Positions 1 to 11,230 of a stretch of DNA of 64,000 nt are shown here, piece after piece. Origin of the DNA: Archegozetes longisetosus. Its lineage: Eukaryota; Arthropoda; Arachnida; Sarcoptiformes; Trhypochthoniidae. The stretch's first letter is position 1. Every line of letters begins with the position of its first letter. The stretch covers positions 9,619,288 through 9,683,287 of the forward strand of contig JAEMBT020000009.1 of the NCBI GenBank assembly GCA_018873245.2, written 5' to 3'. Made by a program: the position numbers and the translations under genes. The notes below the pieces were generated by a model that searched no databases, was not told where the DNA came from, and worked only from the letters and a program-made list of their open reading frames with translations.

Positions 1-685
1 AACTTTTATTGCAGCAAGATATTTTTTGCAGTTGTTTAGATAAATGGCTTATCAGTTAGAGTTCGTTAACATTTATTGTCATAAATTTATTCATTGAAGC
101 GAATCAAACATCTCAATCAGAGCTATAAAATAGAGATAAATATAGGAAAACATCCTGAAATATTTTCAATAAATTGTAGTCAAATGAGGATATTCTCATT
201 CTATCTATCATAAGGAATACATTTAAATAGTTTTAAAGATTTTCAAGAGATGGGCATATGATAGCACAATAAACTTTGACATTTACTTCATACGACCATT
301 AAATTTGACATAGAGCATGATTGATAGTCAACATGAGATTGAAGGTTTCAAAGAGGAAAATGAGGACATTTTTTCATAAAGTCAATTAAAGAACGATTAC
401 TTAGGAGATTAAGGTTTTCTGAGGGTTGTAATGAGTGACGAGCATAGAATGACTATTAATATTAATGGAATAATCGTTGCAAAGGAACGAGTCACAGATC
501 TCTCTAATAGAGTCCGCCCAACACTATGTTGTGCACAAACAGTTATTATAACTGTTTGCATATGAAAACAGTTAGTGATAAGGCCTGACAGTGAGAAGTA
601 CTTGTATTTTAGATTTATATTTAATTGATAATAAATAAGTGCCAAATTGGTAACTATTGTCAAACAATGAGTAATAAATGAGAAA
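1..685. other. Upstream region, no gene seen
   Basis: No open frame here has the composition or splice context of a coding exon. The in-frame TGA at 668-670 just upstream of the ATG at 686 shows that the Snx13 reading frame does not extend into this region. A promoter for Snx13 probably lies here, but no core motif stands out against the A+T-rich background. Confidence 0.4.
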
Positions 686-3600
686 ATGAAATGCTCTAAC
701 TATATATGGATTGGACTGACAATCGCTTTATTTATTTCTACTTTCTCTTTACAAACATTTCTACTCATTTTCAGCTCAATCGCATTCACTATAATTGGGT
801 ATTAACTAATTTCATTTACTATTATTAACTCATTTATTACGTAATATTGATTTTGATTCATCCGTCAGATGTTTGGCAACACTTTATTTGAATTACCCAC
901 TAGTAGAAAGAGATTATGAGATATTAAAAGCGTCGCGATCTCTCCAGCTCATCGAAAACAAGAGTGTATGGAAAGAGTATCTATCAAATCTAGACCGAAA
1001 CCAGCTGATCGAAGGTTTGCCAAGTGGTCAGAGCTTCACGGGGGACACGGTCATTGATGAGCAGTTGAATGAGGTGTTAAGATTAGCGTTTCGTGATTAT
1101 ATCAATTCCTGGTATGCCTTCATATCGCCCAATCAAGAGTTCACTTTTCAACTCTATACTATCGCACAATTGGCCATCAAATCAGTCGCTCAAAGGTTTC
1201 TATCATTTGACTGCCAGATAATATCACTTACAATACGACTGATACCATTATCTATTTAACTCAAATAGAATTCGGTCCATGGATATGGTCTCTTACATGA
1301 CAACAAAACTCGTCGATGACTTTGCATCGCATCTAAGGCTTTATCGTTTAGCTCAGACTAAACTTAAGGAACTTAAAGTTAATGGTATATTAGATCCACT
1401 TCTTATCTATGATTTGATGATGTTTGTGAAGTTTATATTTTCTATTTTGGTGACAGATCCTAACGCAAATCTGTTGTCGATATTCTTTGACTTCGAGGTT
1501 CAAATGGAGCGAAACATATGTAGGGATGTTGTTAGTGAAGATAGTGAAAGTTGTAGTGATTATTTGTCTCAAATTTGTGATATCATTCAATACCTGTTAC
1601 TGCCAGTGGACTGCTTCAAGAATAGGCCATTACGTCTGTTGATCAGAGTATGTTTCGAGACCAGTTGATCGGGTCATTATTACAAAGTTCTATCCATGAT
1701 ATTACATGAATCATAGATAAAACTTCATAGCACTCACCCGACAAATTGCATCTGTTGCTAAGAGTGTTTTATTCAATTTATTTAAATCAAAATCAATGTA
1801 TTGTTTTAGGGCATTTTCGTAAAGTCTTGTTTATTTCCATTATTGGAAATGCTGTCAGATCCAGATTTCATAAACCAAACAATTGTCTGGCTTTTCAAAT
1901 CGTATATTGTGTCGAGTGATACTTTTCTAACAGTATTGCGATCTTGTGATAAACCGGATGAATTGGAAGCTGTTAGAGAAATAGTTAATCACGAAATCGC
2001 TGTCCTTCGATCAAAGGTTAGTAGCAATCATTGTAATGAGTTTTACACAATATATAAGTTATTTGTTTAAAAAATAGGACAGTGGAGGAGACGATGACTT
2101 TGAAATCAAGCAACAGTTGAGTAGTTTGTTGTTTGTTAAAGGATTAATTGAGTCACGTTTAAAGTCAATCAGTGAAGGAAGTTTTGATTCTGATTCAACG
2201 GGAATTCCAACAGTATTTGTAACAAATAGTATATACTTTAACTGTATTGATTCAATTTTGTTCTTTTGTTACAATAGCAAATTGACTGGAATAAAGCAAA
2301 ACTAATTTCCTTACCATTCGATGTGGTGCTTAAGAATAATATAGGGCTTTCTTATTTCATTGGTAAATCAAATATTCTTTTACACTTTTAACTACTTTAA
2401 AATTGTCAATAGTTAGAGAGTAATGAGGACGTATGAAAGCACTTGTGAAAGAGGGAGAGATTGGTATAAAATCTACTATAATATAGTATAATATCAAAAG
2501 GTTCTAACATTTACGTCAATGTTTATTCATAGAGTTATATACTTATAAAACTTGTATAAGTTATTACTAAACTTTTTAGTTCTTTTAAATATGAACTTTA
2601 ATGTATTGCAATCTCTCTCTTTTATAAACGGTTTCATATGTCGTTCCTATTCTCATACTATAAAAAGACTTAGATGGGGAGGCTCAACATCTATTGTAGA
2701 GCTATTCGACACGGAAAGAGATGTCTGATTATAACTGTTTAAGCTTAAATTATTTTTCAACTATTGCAGAGTTTATGTCCGGGATCGGCGCTCAGGGATA
2801 TATATACTTCTATTTGAATGTGGAAGGTTTTAAAGTGTCAGCAGAACAGCAGATATCAGAGGCACAACTGATCAAACTGGGAAAATCTGATTCACATAAT
2901 TCAGTTAATTTGGACAGTCTTAAAGAAGCAGCTGTTAACATATATGATACCTATTTATCAGAAAAAGCCTCACACAAACTCAAATTAGATGAATCTATCT
3001 GTAAGAAAATTCACGGAAGAATTCTAACTGAAAAGCTATCTGAGAGTTGGTTTGATGAGGCACAGAATAAAGTCTATGATATTATGATGAATAACGAAAT
3101 ATTTTTTACTGCTTTCAAAAAAAGTAATCACTACATAAAACTGTTGGCAGAACTGGATTTACTCAAAGAATTGAATGGTAAACAGGACGAAGAATGCGAT
3201 CCATTCAGTCCTGTTTCAAAAAATGATGACAATGATAACAATTGTTTGATGTATGACGACTGCGACAGTTTGAATTCATTGGAGGACATCCGAGACATTA
3301 CTCTGACATCTGATACTATATCAGTCACAAGTGACGGTTCCGGAACTTCTAATTCGAATTCTGGAACATCAGGTTATAGCACATCAAATAATATAAATAT
3401 TGGTGCAAACGATGACTCGGAAATAAGTGCAGAAATTATCAAAACTGGTATTGTGAGAGAATTTGGCAATGCATACGCCGCTTATGTTATTAGTGTTAAA
3501 AAGACTAATCGTTCCAATGATGACAAGTGGGTTGTATTGAGAAGATATTCAGACTTTCATTCCTTCCATCAGAGTATTACTGATAAATACCCTAATCTTA

Positions 3601-4868
3601 AGAATTTGACACTTCCAGGAAAGCGAACATTCAATAACATGAGTAAAGATTTTGTTGAGCAACGAAAGCATTTGCTAAATACGTACTTAAATCAATTACT
3701 TAAGAGTTCGAGTGACAGACAAGATCTTAGAGAAGAAGTGCTGAAATTTTTTCAGCCGGGAAACTACGAAAAAGAAAGGTTTCAGTTTGCGAAAACAGTA
3801 CAAAATTCAATATTTAATCCATTGAAATCGTCGGTTATGAATGTCGGAAATGTAGTTAAAAGTGGTTCAGGAAATCTATTGGATGGTCTGCAACGACTCA
3901 GTCGTTTGGGCTCCATTACTTCATTCAATCAGTCACAGTCTTCTCAATCGTCACAGAAAAATAATATGAAACTCAATATACCATCGGAGACATCAAATTC
4001 AACCTTTAAAGTGTCGACAATAGCTACTCCTCTTGAAAGTTCAAAAGTGTCGGCCAATTTAGACATTGAGAGTGAGGATAACATACCGCTCAGGATTATG
4101 TTATTACTAATGGATGAAGTGTTTGATCTGAAGAGCAAAAATTTGTGGCTTAGACGACGAATAGTAACTTTTCTAAGACAAATAATTTCGGCCACTTATG
4201 GAGACGCTATCAATAGAAAGATTATTGATTATGTGGAAGAACTTACCAGTGCCACATCTGTTGCAGACTATATCAGAGCCTTCAAGTCAGTACAATTCAT
4301 TCAAACAATTAATGGACTAATTGTTCTATTAATCGAAGTTAATCAGTACTAATTTTTATATTATAGGAACTCATTTTGGCCAAGTGGTTATTTAGCACAA
4401 AGCCGTCCAATTCGGAGTCACAGTATTAAAATGCGAACCAGAGTTGCCGCCAAAATGCTTCTATTGACAAGTGTATCAGGTTTGTCACGAACATTATGTC
4501 CACAAATTGATTCGTAAAACTCAAACCGAAATAATTTTTTTTAAACTGCTTTAGATGATCTCAAACGTATTATAGGCAGCGAAACATCTCGAAAAGGCCT
4601 GATGTGTGTGTTTGAAATGTTCCAACATGAAAATCTCAATCGAAGATTAGTATTAGTTTTATTTGAAGCAATTGTTAAGGAATTTTTTCCAGATAATCAT
4701 TTTGAGCAAATATTTCAGAGACTCCATTCGAAGTCTCCGAGAATTTCAGACAAAGACAAGAAGGCAACAAATTGGCCGCCATATCTCTATAAGTTTTTAG
4801 GTGTTGATAAGGCAACAGTTAAGTCGCCCTCGAAGTCACCACTTCATAAACGTAAAAAACAGTCATAA
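686..4868 (+). CDS. Snx13: Sorting nexin 13 (TM-PXA-RGS-PX-Nexin_C), nine exons
   Basis: Exons joined in frame across GT-AG introns: 686-798, 869-1195, 1269-1647, 1810-2016, 2078-2212, 2278-2362, 2770-4285, 4367-4479, 4555-4868 (1,062 codons plus TAA). The ATG at 686 follows an in-frame stop at 668. Residues 1-45 are a hydrophobic membrane anchor. A PXA domain (~100-330) ends in LEMLSDPDFINQTIVWLF. An RGS domain (~395-555) contains FYLNVEGFKVSAEQQ, LSEKAS and LLAELDLL. A Ser/Asn/Thr-rich linker leads to a PX domain (~635-775) with RRYSDF and LPGKRTFNNM. Nexin_C (~858-1005) has MLLLMDEVFDLK and ATYGDAINRKI. This order and these motifs are those of SNX13 rather than SNX14 or SNX25. Known family role: an ER-anchored protein that binds lipid through PX, acts on G-alpha-s through RGS, and works at ER contacts with endolysosomes. 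The protein is somewhat longer than vertebrate SNX13 (~950 aa), mainly in the linkers. Only the joining of the exons is inferred. Confidence 0.93.
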
Positions 4869-5714
4869 TATTAAAAAAAACTAAATATTGTTAATACTAA
4901 TTAGATACTAGTCTATTAAATATCTGAATAATGTTATATTTTGTCATTCGTGTAAAACTGTCAAAACATTTGTTAATATATTAGAATAGTTTATATTTTG
5001 TTGTATTCGATACTGATTTAAGTTTAAATTAACTGATAATTGGGACCAAATGTTCTGTTTTGCAAATAAATTTTTGCCAAACAATAGAAATTGATTTTGA
5101 TTTGGATGATTGTTATGAGTGCATCACTACATTGTTGTCAAGACTTAATGCGCGCACATCTCATCAAACTTCAAACAACGTAAAACTGAAACTACATTAA
5201 AGTTGATCATTAATTCTAGTAGACAAATGCAACTTCAAATCACGACTTGAGTTCCATAAAATTTGATGTTAATCGTGATCGAAATCAAAGCTCAGACATG
5301 ACTGAAGGTTGAGTTGAAGAATGTTCGACTATGCTCGCTGGACTCAAACCTGGATCACACCTGAAGGATTGATTTAAATGCATATGACACTAAGTTAATT
5401 AAAACTACAATCTTAAGTGAGTGAATTTAGATATAGGTTTGTTTGAATTTTTGAAATACGTTGGTCGGAAAAATTGGCATGAAACAAGTCTACATGTAAT
5501 GCATATATAAATTGGTTCCAAAAATTTGTGTATAAACTAATTGCGTGGTTATTGTATTTTTCACAATTAGATACCGTTTGCATTCAGTCAATATATAATA
5601 ATTGAATGAAAATAGCAAAAGAATATGCTTTAGAAATTTTCATAAATACATTGATAAATATAGATAGAGTACAAGCATATGCTGTCAAGTTTTAAGCAGT
5701 TTGTCAGCCTAAGG
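4869..5714. other. Snx13 3' flank and start of a duplicated IR flank
   Basis: AATAAA at 5065-5070, about 200 nt past the Snx13 stop, is a possible poly(A) signal. From about 5470 the sequence resembles 59150-59460. From about 5600 it resembles 28130-28240 and 16380-16500, the 5' flank shared by the IR units. No gene is visible. Confidence 0.5.
5707..5714. repeat. hAT target-site duplication, left copy
   Basis: The 8-bp GCCTAAGG lies directly before the left terminal repeat of the hAT element. It is repeated exactly at 8079-8086 directly after the right terminal repeat. Confidence 0.9.
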
Positions 5715-8078
5715 CAGCCTGACCACATGTCCCGGAATGACCTTAACAGTCCAGGAATCGTGAACTGTGTCCAGGTTGAAGGAATGGACCATTCCTTGAC
5801 ATACAAGTGTCCAGGAATGACAAATGTTTGACAAAATGTTTAAAAAATAGATTTTTCGAAATTGTATTAAAAGAATGTAAATGTACTTATCATTACTCTA
5901 TATCAATACTAAAACAAAACTGTAAAATAGGCATAAAATATAACTGAATCCTGAAGTAATCATGCATTTACTCATAATTATTTGTTGCTAATGTTCACAC
6001 TAATAGTATATAATGTTACTATATTTTCTGAACAAATAATTTACATTTCGCTAAAGATTTAATATTTGTTTTCAATAAATACTGAAATTATTTATTATTA
6101 TATCAATTAATTGCTAACAAACTAATATCATGTCAAACAAACGAACTATTAATGAATCGCCAAAAAAAATCAAAGAAGAGATTGACTTATTTCCAGGACA
6201 TATGACTTTCGAAAGTTGGATATAAAGATTGGCTGAGAAAAGTTGATGACTTCAAAGCTAATTGTATATTATGTAAAACTCAATTCACAATTAAATACGA
6301 AGGCATTTCAGCTGTCAATACACACAGAAAATCGAAATCACACGAATCAAATGTGAATTCGGCCAAAATGTCTTCAGCGTTAGGTAATTTCATAGCTAAA
6401 TGTGATTCAAGTGAAACCAAATCTATAGTTGTCTCAGAGGTGTGTCTGGCATATCATTCAGTAAGTCATCACTTGAGTTACCGATCGACTGACTGTGGTA
6501 ACAAATTAATTCAGAATTTTATTTACTGATTGCCAGAGGATTACGTTGTGGTCGAACCAAAGTGGAAGCTATAGTGAAGAACGTTCTGTCTCCAGCTTCT
6601 ATCAAATCTCATTTGAATAAAACTAGAGGTAAAGCATTTTCAATAGCAAGCGATTCTTCTAATAAGGGAAGCATTAAACTATTTCCAATCGGTATTCAGT
6701 ATTTTGATAAAACTAATCGGATATTCAATTTCGTACTTGATTTCTACGAAGACTCAAATGAAAAATCTGATGCTATTTATGATCAATTAAAGAAATCTTT
6801 AGTCAATAATGAGTTGAATCAAAATCAAGTAATTGCTTACAGTGCTGAAAATGCAAATGAAAATTATGGTAATTATCATTCAGTCTATGAAAACTTCAAG
6901 TCAGAAAATAATTTTATAGTAAAAGCGAATTGTAATTGTCATTTAATTCATAATACGACCAAATACTCCTTAATGAAACTGGACTTAGATATGGAAAATC
7001 TAATCATCAAAATATTTGCACATTTTTCAAATTCTGCAAAGCGTATCGAATCTCTCAAGTCTTGCTACGAGTTCAGTCGAACAGAGTTCCAGAAAATACT
7101 AAAACATGTCCCTACTCGTTGGCTTTCACTATTTCCAGCAATAGAGCGTTTGTTGAAAAATTCTACAGAAATTAAAAACTATTTTATAGGAATCGGTACG
7201 GATAATTGTCATAAAGTTATAGTTGAATTTGTTTGGGGTGTAAAATGAATAGATTGAATAGTTCTGATCTATATTTAGAATTTACTAAACATCTAATGAA
7301 AATATTTCACCAGAATTTAGAACTTTTGCAGAGTAATGAAGTCAATTCAAGCAATTTATATGACATAATGATGAAGTTGAAAATACAATTGACAAATAGA
7401 CGTAAACATAAGTTTTTTGGCTCTAATATTAATGATTACCTCAAGAGTATATCTGTTTCTGAACGTGAGACTTTTGAATGTGAAGCATTGAAATGCTATG
7501 ACAGGGCTCTGGATTATTTAGAAAAGCATTTTAATTTTGAATAATCTATTTTCAAACATTTTAAAGTCCTTAATTTGGACGAAAAACTTGATTATGAAAA
7601 TATCAATCAAATCTTGAATGTATTGAATATGAAAGTGAATCGCGACAAGATGTTCGATGAAATCAGTTTATTCAATGAATTTTTAATGATGTTTAACTCT
7701 GAAGATAAAGCTCAGATTTACCAAATTTAACAAAAGTTGTTGAAACTGTTTACGCAATCCCAATAGCGAGTGATTTCATAGAAAGCGTGTTTAGCACAAT
7801 GAAAAGGTTTGAAAGATGACCGAGGTTGAATAAATGAGGACACAATTAAAGCTGAAATATATACTAAAATTAATTTTTCAATGAATTGCTGTGAATTTGA
7901 AAATTTTGTACTAAATAACGAAAATCTAATCAAAGCCGCTAAAAATGATACTAAATGTGATAGAAAGTAATGTTTACTTAAAAAATGGCAATAAATTTGA
8001 TGTCCCGGAATGTCCAGGTAATTATTCAGTTTTTATTGAAAAAATCAAGGAATTGGCGAAAGAGATGTGGTCAGGCTG
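5715..8078 (+). mobile_element. Decayed hAT-type DNA transposon (2,364 bp)
   Basis: The ends are inverted copies: 5' CAGCCTGACCACAT and the reverse complement of the last 14 bases are identical. An exact 8-bp duplication flanks the element, as is typical of hAT. Just inside the left end, a CCAGGAATG/CCGGAATG-like motif recurs at least five times (5732-5820). It also occurs near the right end (~8003-8018), as expected of subterminal transposase-binding repeats. The element interrupts a sequence whose unoccupied form survives in paralogous units near 28230 and 16480, so the insertion is dated after that duplication. Confidence 0.93.
6130..7970 (+). pseudogene. hAT transposase pseudogene
   Basis: A frame starts at the ATG at 6130 but hits TAA near 6222. 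A shifted frame continues with YKDWL, a zinc-finger-like CILC ... HRKSKSH (BED type) and more. After another stop near 6530 a long open stretch (to 7248) carries SIASDSSNKGSIKLFPIGIQ, DFYED, CHLIHNTTKYS, HFSNSAKRIESLKSC and VPTRWLSLFPAIERLL, in the order usual for this hAT subfamily's RNase-H-like core. A further frame (7233-7544) and degraded pieces follow. Near 7740-7805 lies VYAIPIASDFIESVFSTMKR, which resembles the hAT C-terminal dimerisation segment. There are at least four stops or frameshifts, so no functional transposase is encoded. Confidence 0.88.
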
Positions 8079-8086
8079 GCCTAAGG
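8079..8086. repeat. hAT target-site duplication, right copy
   Basis: Exact second copy of GCCTAAGG, immediately after the right terminal inverted repeat. Confidence 0.9.
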
Positions 8087-8598
8087 ACTGTGTATTATAA
8101 CTCGAGTGGAATAGAAAATAGCGAACAATTCGAAAGAAAACCTGACAGTAGCTGAAGTCGAACACTAAGTTGAACAAAGTATAATTATCTAAATTTCATC
8201 AAAGAATTAAATGTTTACAATAAAACTGACAAAAGCCGTTTAGCTTAACATACAATCAAAAAGCAGAAAAGAAAAACTGCTCCTATAACTTATGAGCTAT
8301 AAGTAATTCAAATCATAAATTAATGCAAACAAAATGTTTATGTAAGCTAAGAATATGTGCACGTAAGCCATGATTAACAACACATTCTTCAAGACGATGA
8401 ATATTTTTCCACAATTACCTAAACTAACACTGTTCACCTGTTTTTAGGTTAATTCTATGAAAATATCCTGTTTTCACCCATTAATAAAAAGTTATAAACA
8501 AATCAATTTGACGCCGATTTCTCTCTCAGCATAAAAGTTATTATTCATCAAATTCAAGTGATTACGACTTTTTCAAAACAACTCTTAATTGAAATTAA
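8087..8598. other. 5' flank of IR unit 1
   Basis: Similar to 28250-28820, 26090-26240 and 10840-11000. It contains no confident exon. Conserved short matches (for example around the AAAGTTATTATTCATCAA segment near 8534) recur in the other units. Whether an upstream IR exon hides here could not be decided. Confidence 0.5.
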
Positions 8599-8833
8599 CA
8601 AAATATTGATCAGTTTCGAAACGCTACAGACAAAAAGCTATATAATATTATCATAAATCGAGATTTCACCATAAAACTAAACATTTGTTTCACTGCCAAC
8701 ACAACTATTGATTATTTCGATAGAAATTTTAAAACTACAATATTAATAAGTTTTCAAAACCTATTTAAACAGACCACAAAATATTGCGTTTCAGTTTTAC
8801 AAGTCAGAGGCAATACTGCGATGTGGTCCAAAT
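8599..8833 (+). pseudogene. IR copy 1: N-terminal fragment only
   Basis: An open frame from about 8599 reads through FTANTTIDYFDRNF, LFKQTTKYCVSVLQVRGN and TAMWSK, matching the region just upstream of the first clear exon in the other IR copies. Homology stops at about 8833, where beta-galactosidase-like sequence begins, so the ligand-binding and channel exons are missing. This copy has TGG at the codon that is TAG in copies 2, 4, 5 and 6. Its open reading suggests that this segment was once coding, perhaps part of an amino-terminal domain. Confidence 0.55.
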
Positions 8834-8842
8834 ATAAAGAGC

Positions 8843-9655
8843 AAGCTTCAGCTACGTCCTACAAGCTGTGATTATGACGATCCACTCAATGAAGCACGAG
8901 ATCCAACACCAAAATATTACGCAATAAGTCATTAGAAAGATTAGTCAACTCTTTCATGTTTCCATAAATAGTTTTATTTGAAGCTTATCTTAATATATAA
9001 TTTATGAAAAGTATCTGCAATAACTTAAAATTCCAGTTCTATCACCTAAAATGGAATTAACGCCAGTTCTTATGACACCCGTTTCGTCAATAATTGCTTC
9101 GAAATACTAATCGAACAGATTCCATCATATTATCCATTAACATTTGAACAGTTGCAACAAAGTAATGCATTTATTCTGTATTCAATGAATATAAGCGTCA
9201 ACCCATCAGATCCGGCATTTTTACAAATCAATTTTTTGGCAGACAGAGCACAAGTCTTTGTTGATCAGGTATTTATTTGTTAAAGATTACAGTTTGAAAC
9301 GTAAACAGTACTTCATATGCAATTTGTGTCTATATTCAGTAATATTCTGGAACATTGAATCAAACCAAAAGTTTTCAGTTGCCTATATATGCGATTAGGC
9401 TCAGGACTTGATATTATTCTAGAAACCAAGGAAGGTTCTAATACTGAAAATTGAAGGTATTAGTTCTGAAATAGCTGCTCATTCTACTAAAAATTTCATA
9501 AAAACACAGGATCACATCAAACGTAACTTTAGGTGCCGTAAACTTAACGAAACGGGATCGCTATCAAACATTTTCTGATCAGGTCCAAACTGTGACCGAT
9601 ATTCAGCAACAAATATTACAAATGAATGAAAATAAGTTTCAGAAAACAACTTAGT
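8843..9655 (+). pseudogene. Beta-galactosidase (GLB1/GH35-type) gene fragment
   Basis: Three pieces occur in the correct order. 8843-8932 reads PTSCDYDDPLNEARDPTPKY, close to the conserved end of the GH35 catalytic domain. 9052-9268 reads PLTFEQLQQSNAFILYS and NFLADRAQVFVD, then a GT donor. 9380-9655 contains LGSGLDIILET and ITSNVTLGAVNLTKRD in shifting frames. These match the C-terminal beta-domain region of lysosomal beta-galactosidase. Stops and frame changes, and the absence of the catalytic N-terminal part, make it a pseudogene. Remnants of introns separate the pieces, so it arose by DNA-level duplication and not from a spliced mRNA. Confidence 0.7.
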
Positions 9656-9664
9656 GATTAAGAA

Positions 9665-10108
9665 AAGAGTTCTGCCATTCTTTGTGGGACAGTTTAATTT
9701 ACCGAACGTCCAGTTCAGAGTCACAGTATTAAAATGTGGACCAGAGTTGCCACCAAAATGCTTCTATTGACAAGTCTCTCAGGTTTGTCACTCACACTAT
9801 GTTCACAAATTGATTCAAATCTCAAACTAGAACAATTTGTTTTAAACTGTTTTTAGATGATTTCAAACGCAGTGTAGTCAACATAACGTCTCGAAAAGCC
9901 TGATGTGTTTGAAATGTTTGAACACAAAAGTCTCAATCGAAGATTTGTGTTAGTTTCATTTGAGGCAATTATTAAGCAACTGTTTCCAGATAATCATTTA
10001 GAGCAAATATTTCAGAGACACCATTCGAGGTCTACGAGAATTTCAGACAGAGACATGTAGGTAACAAATTGATCAACATATCTGTATAAATTTTTAGGTG
10101 TCGATAAA
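9665..10108 (+). pseudogene. Duplicated Snx13 exons 8-9 (broken)
   Basis: This is a second copy of the Nexin_C-encoding end of Snx13. Exon-8-like sequence to 9782 (SHSIKMWTRVATKMLLLTSL) is followed by the same GTTTGTCAC donor, a similar 74-nt intron, and exon-9-like sequence from 9857. TGA appears soon after SRKA, and further changes follow. The parental intron is retained, so this is a segmental copy. It is joined directly to the beta-galactosidase fragment, an arrangement that does not exist at the intact Snx13 locus. Confidence 0.9.
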
Positions 10109-10113
10109 TGAAC

Positions 10114-10434
10114 CGGGTCTGCCATGATTCTTCCACACTTCCCAATTGATCATAGAATATAATTATGAAAATTTCAAGTTCAATTGATCAATAGAGGGTA
10201 ACCGATGACCAGTTTCATATCAGATGAACTACGCGAGACAAACGATGACCATTTCCAACTAAGACGACCTACGAGAAGTAACTGATAGTCATTTCAATAT
10301 CAGATGACATGCGGGAGGCATCAATGGCTATTTTACCCATTGAAGTCTCTTCGGAGACTTCGAGTTTCTATTGTGTATAGAAATACCCATCATGATAAAT
10401 TGGGAAGTGTGGAAGAATAGTGGCACAATCCCTT
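10114..10434. mobile_element. Small inverted-repeat element (MITE-like)
   Basis: The ends are near-inverted copies containing ATTCTTCCACACTTCCCAAT (left, ~10127) and its complement (right, ~10400-10420). The interior holds a three-copy tandem repeat (10205-10323) and a perfect hairpin GAAGTCTCTTCGGAGACTTC near 10345. No open frame and no clear target duplication were found. Confidence 0.7.
10205..10323. repeat. Three tandem ~40-bp repeats inside the MITE
   Basis: Each unit begins with a form of GACCATTTC..., continues with a (CAGATGA)-like stretch and ends in (AC)GAT. The three copies (10205-10244, 10245-10284, 10285-10323) are diverged but aligned. Confidence 0.65.
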
Positions 10435-11230
10435 AAGATTGTCATAATAGAGATTAAGAATAAGCTTAAAGCTTACATATATACACAACAAATAAGGGTA
10501 AAAGTTAATAAGTACAGTAAACTATAGAACTAAGTTACAATAGGTTTATTCAGAATTTTACAAAAAAGTAGACGAATGTTATTCCACAATTCATGTTTAA
10601 ATCATTAACTTAGAAATAGGTTTTGGATTCACTTAAAAAATCTATATTCTGGAGGTCGAAAAACTCAATCAGTTGAACAACAAATCAGAAAAATTAAGAC
10701 AAATGAAATAATTGCCAGAAAATGATTTCCAAAGGTCGTTATCATTCACTGAAAATAAAATACGAATTATGACCAACAGTGAGTCACTTTCAACAATTAT
10801 CTAATCCAAAATTATTCATCTATTTATACACTAATTATATGAAAGTCTGTTGTTTTCACTTATTCATAAAAAGTTAAAACAAATGAATTTTGTGCAAATG
10901 TTTCTCTGAGCATAAAAATGATTATTCATCAAATTCAAATAATGGCGGCTTTTTGAAAGCAGTTCTCAATTTAAGTTAACAAAATATTGACTAAAGTTTC
11001 GAAACGCTAAAGACAGTGAAGTAGAATAATACTATCATCAGTCGAGATATCACTTATGAACTCGACTATTGTTTTACTACCAATACAAGTATTGATTATT
11101 TCGATCGAACTTTTGAGACGACAATAATCAAAACCTGTTTAGACAGAAGACTAAATATTGCGTTTCATTTTTACAAGTCAGAGACAATACTGCCATATAG
11201 TCCAAAACAAGTTGTTTGAATGTGAACAAA
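10435..11230. other. 5' flank of IR unit 2
   Basis: From about 10660 this region resembles the flanks of the other IR units (8330-8830, 26000-26500, 53800-54350). Just before the start codon, the frame that is open in IR copies 1 and 3 carries TAG near 11201. No separate gene is seen. Confidence 0.5.

Noticed and set aside
409-663. 84-codon minus-strand frame upstream of Snx13
   Set aside because: No recognisable motif, no splice or start context, in A+T-rich DNA where frames of this size arise by chance.
2721-2769. Snx13 exon 7 starting at an in-frame ATG-like codon at 2721
   Set aside because: The phase and domain alignment place the acceptor at ATTGCAG (2763-2769); the 16 codons before it are intron.
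10205-10323. A CRISPR-like array
   Set aside because: Only three diverged direct repeats with no unique spacers, inside a MITE in a eukaryotic genome.
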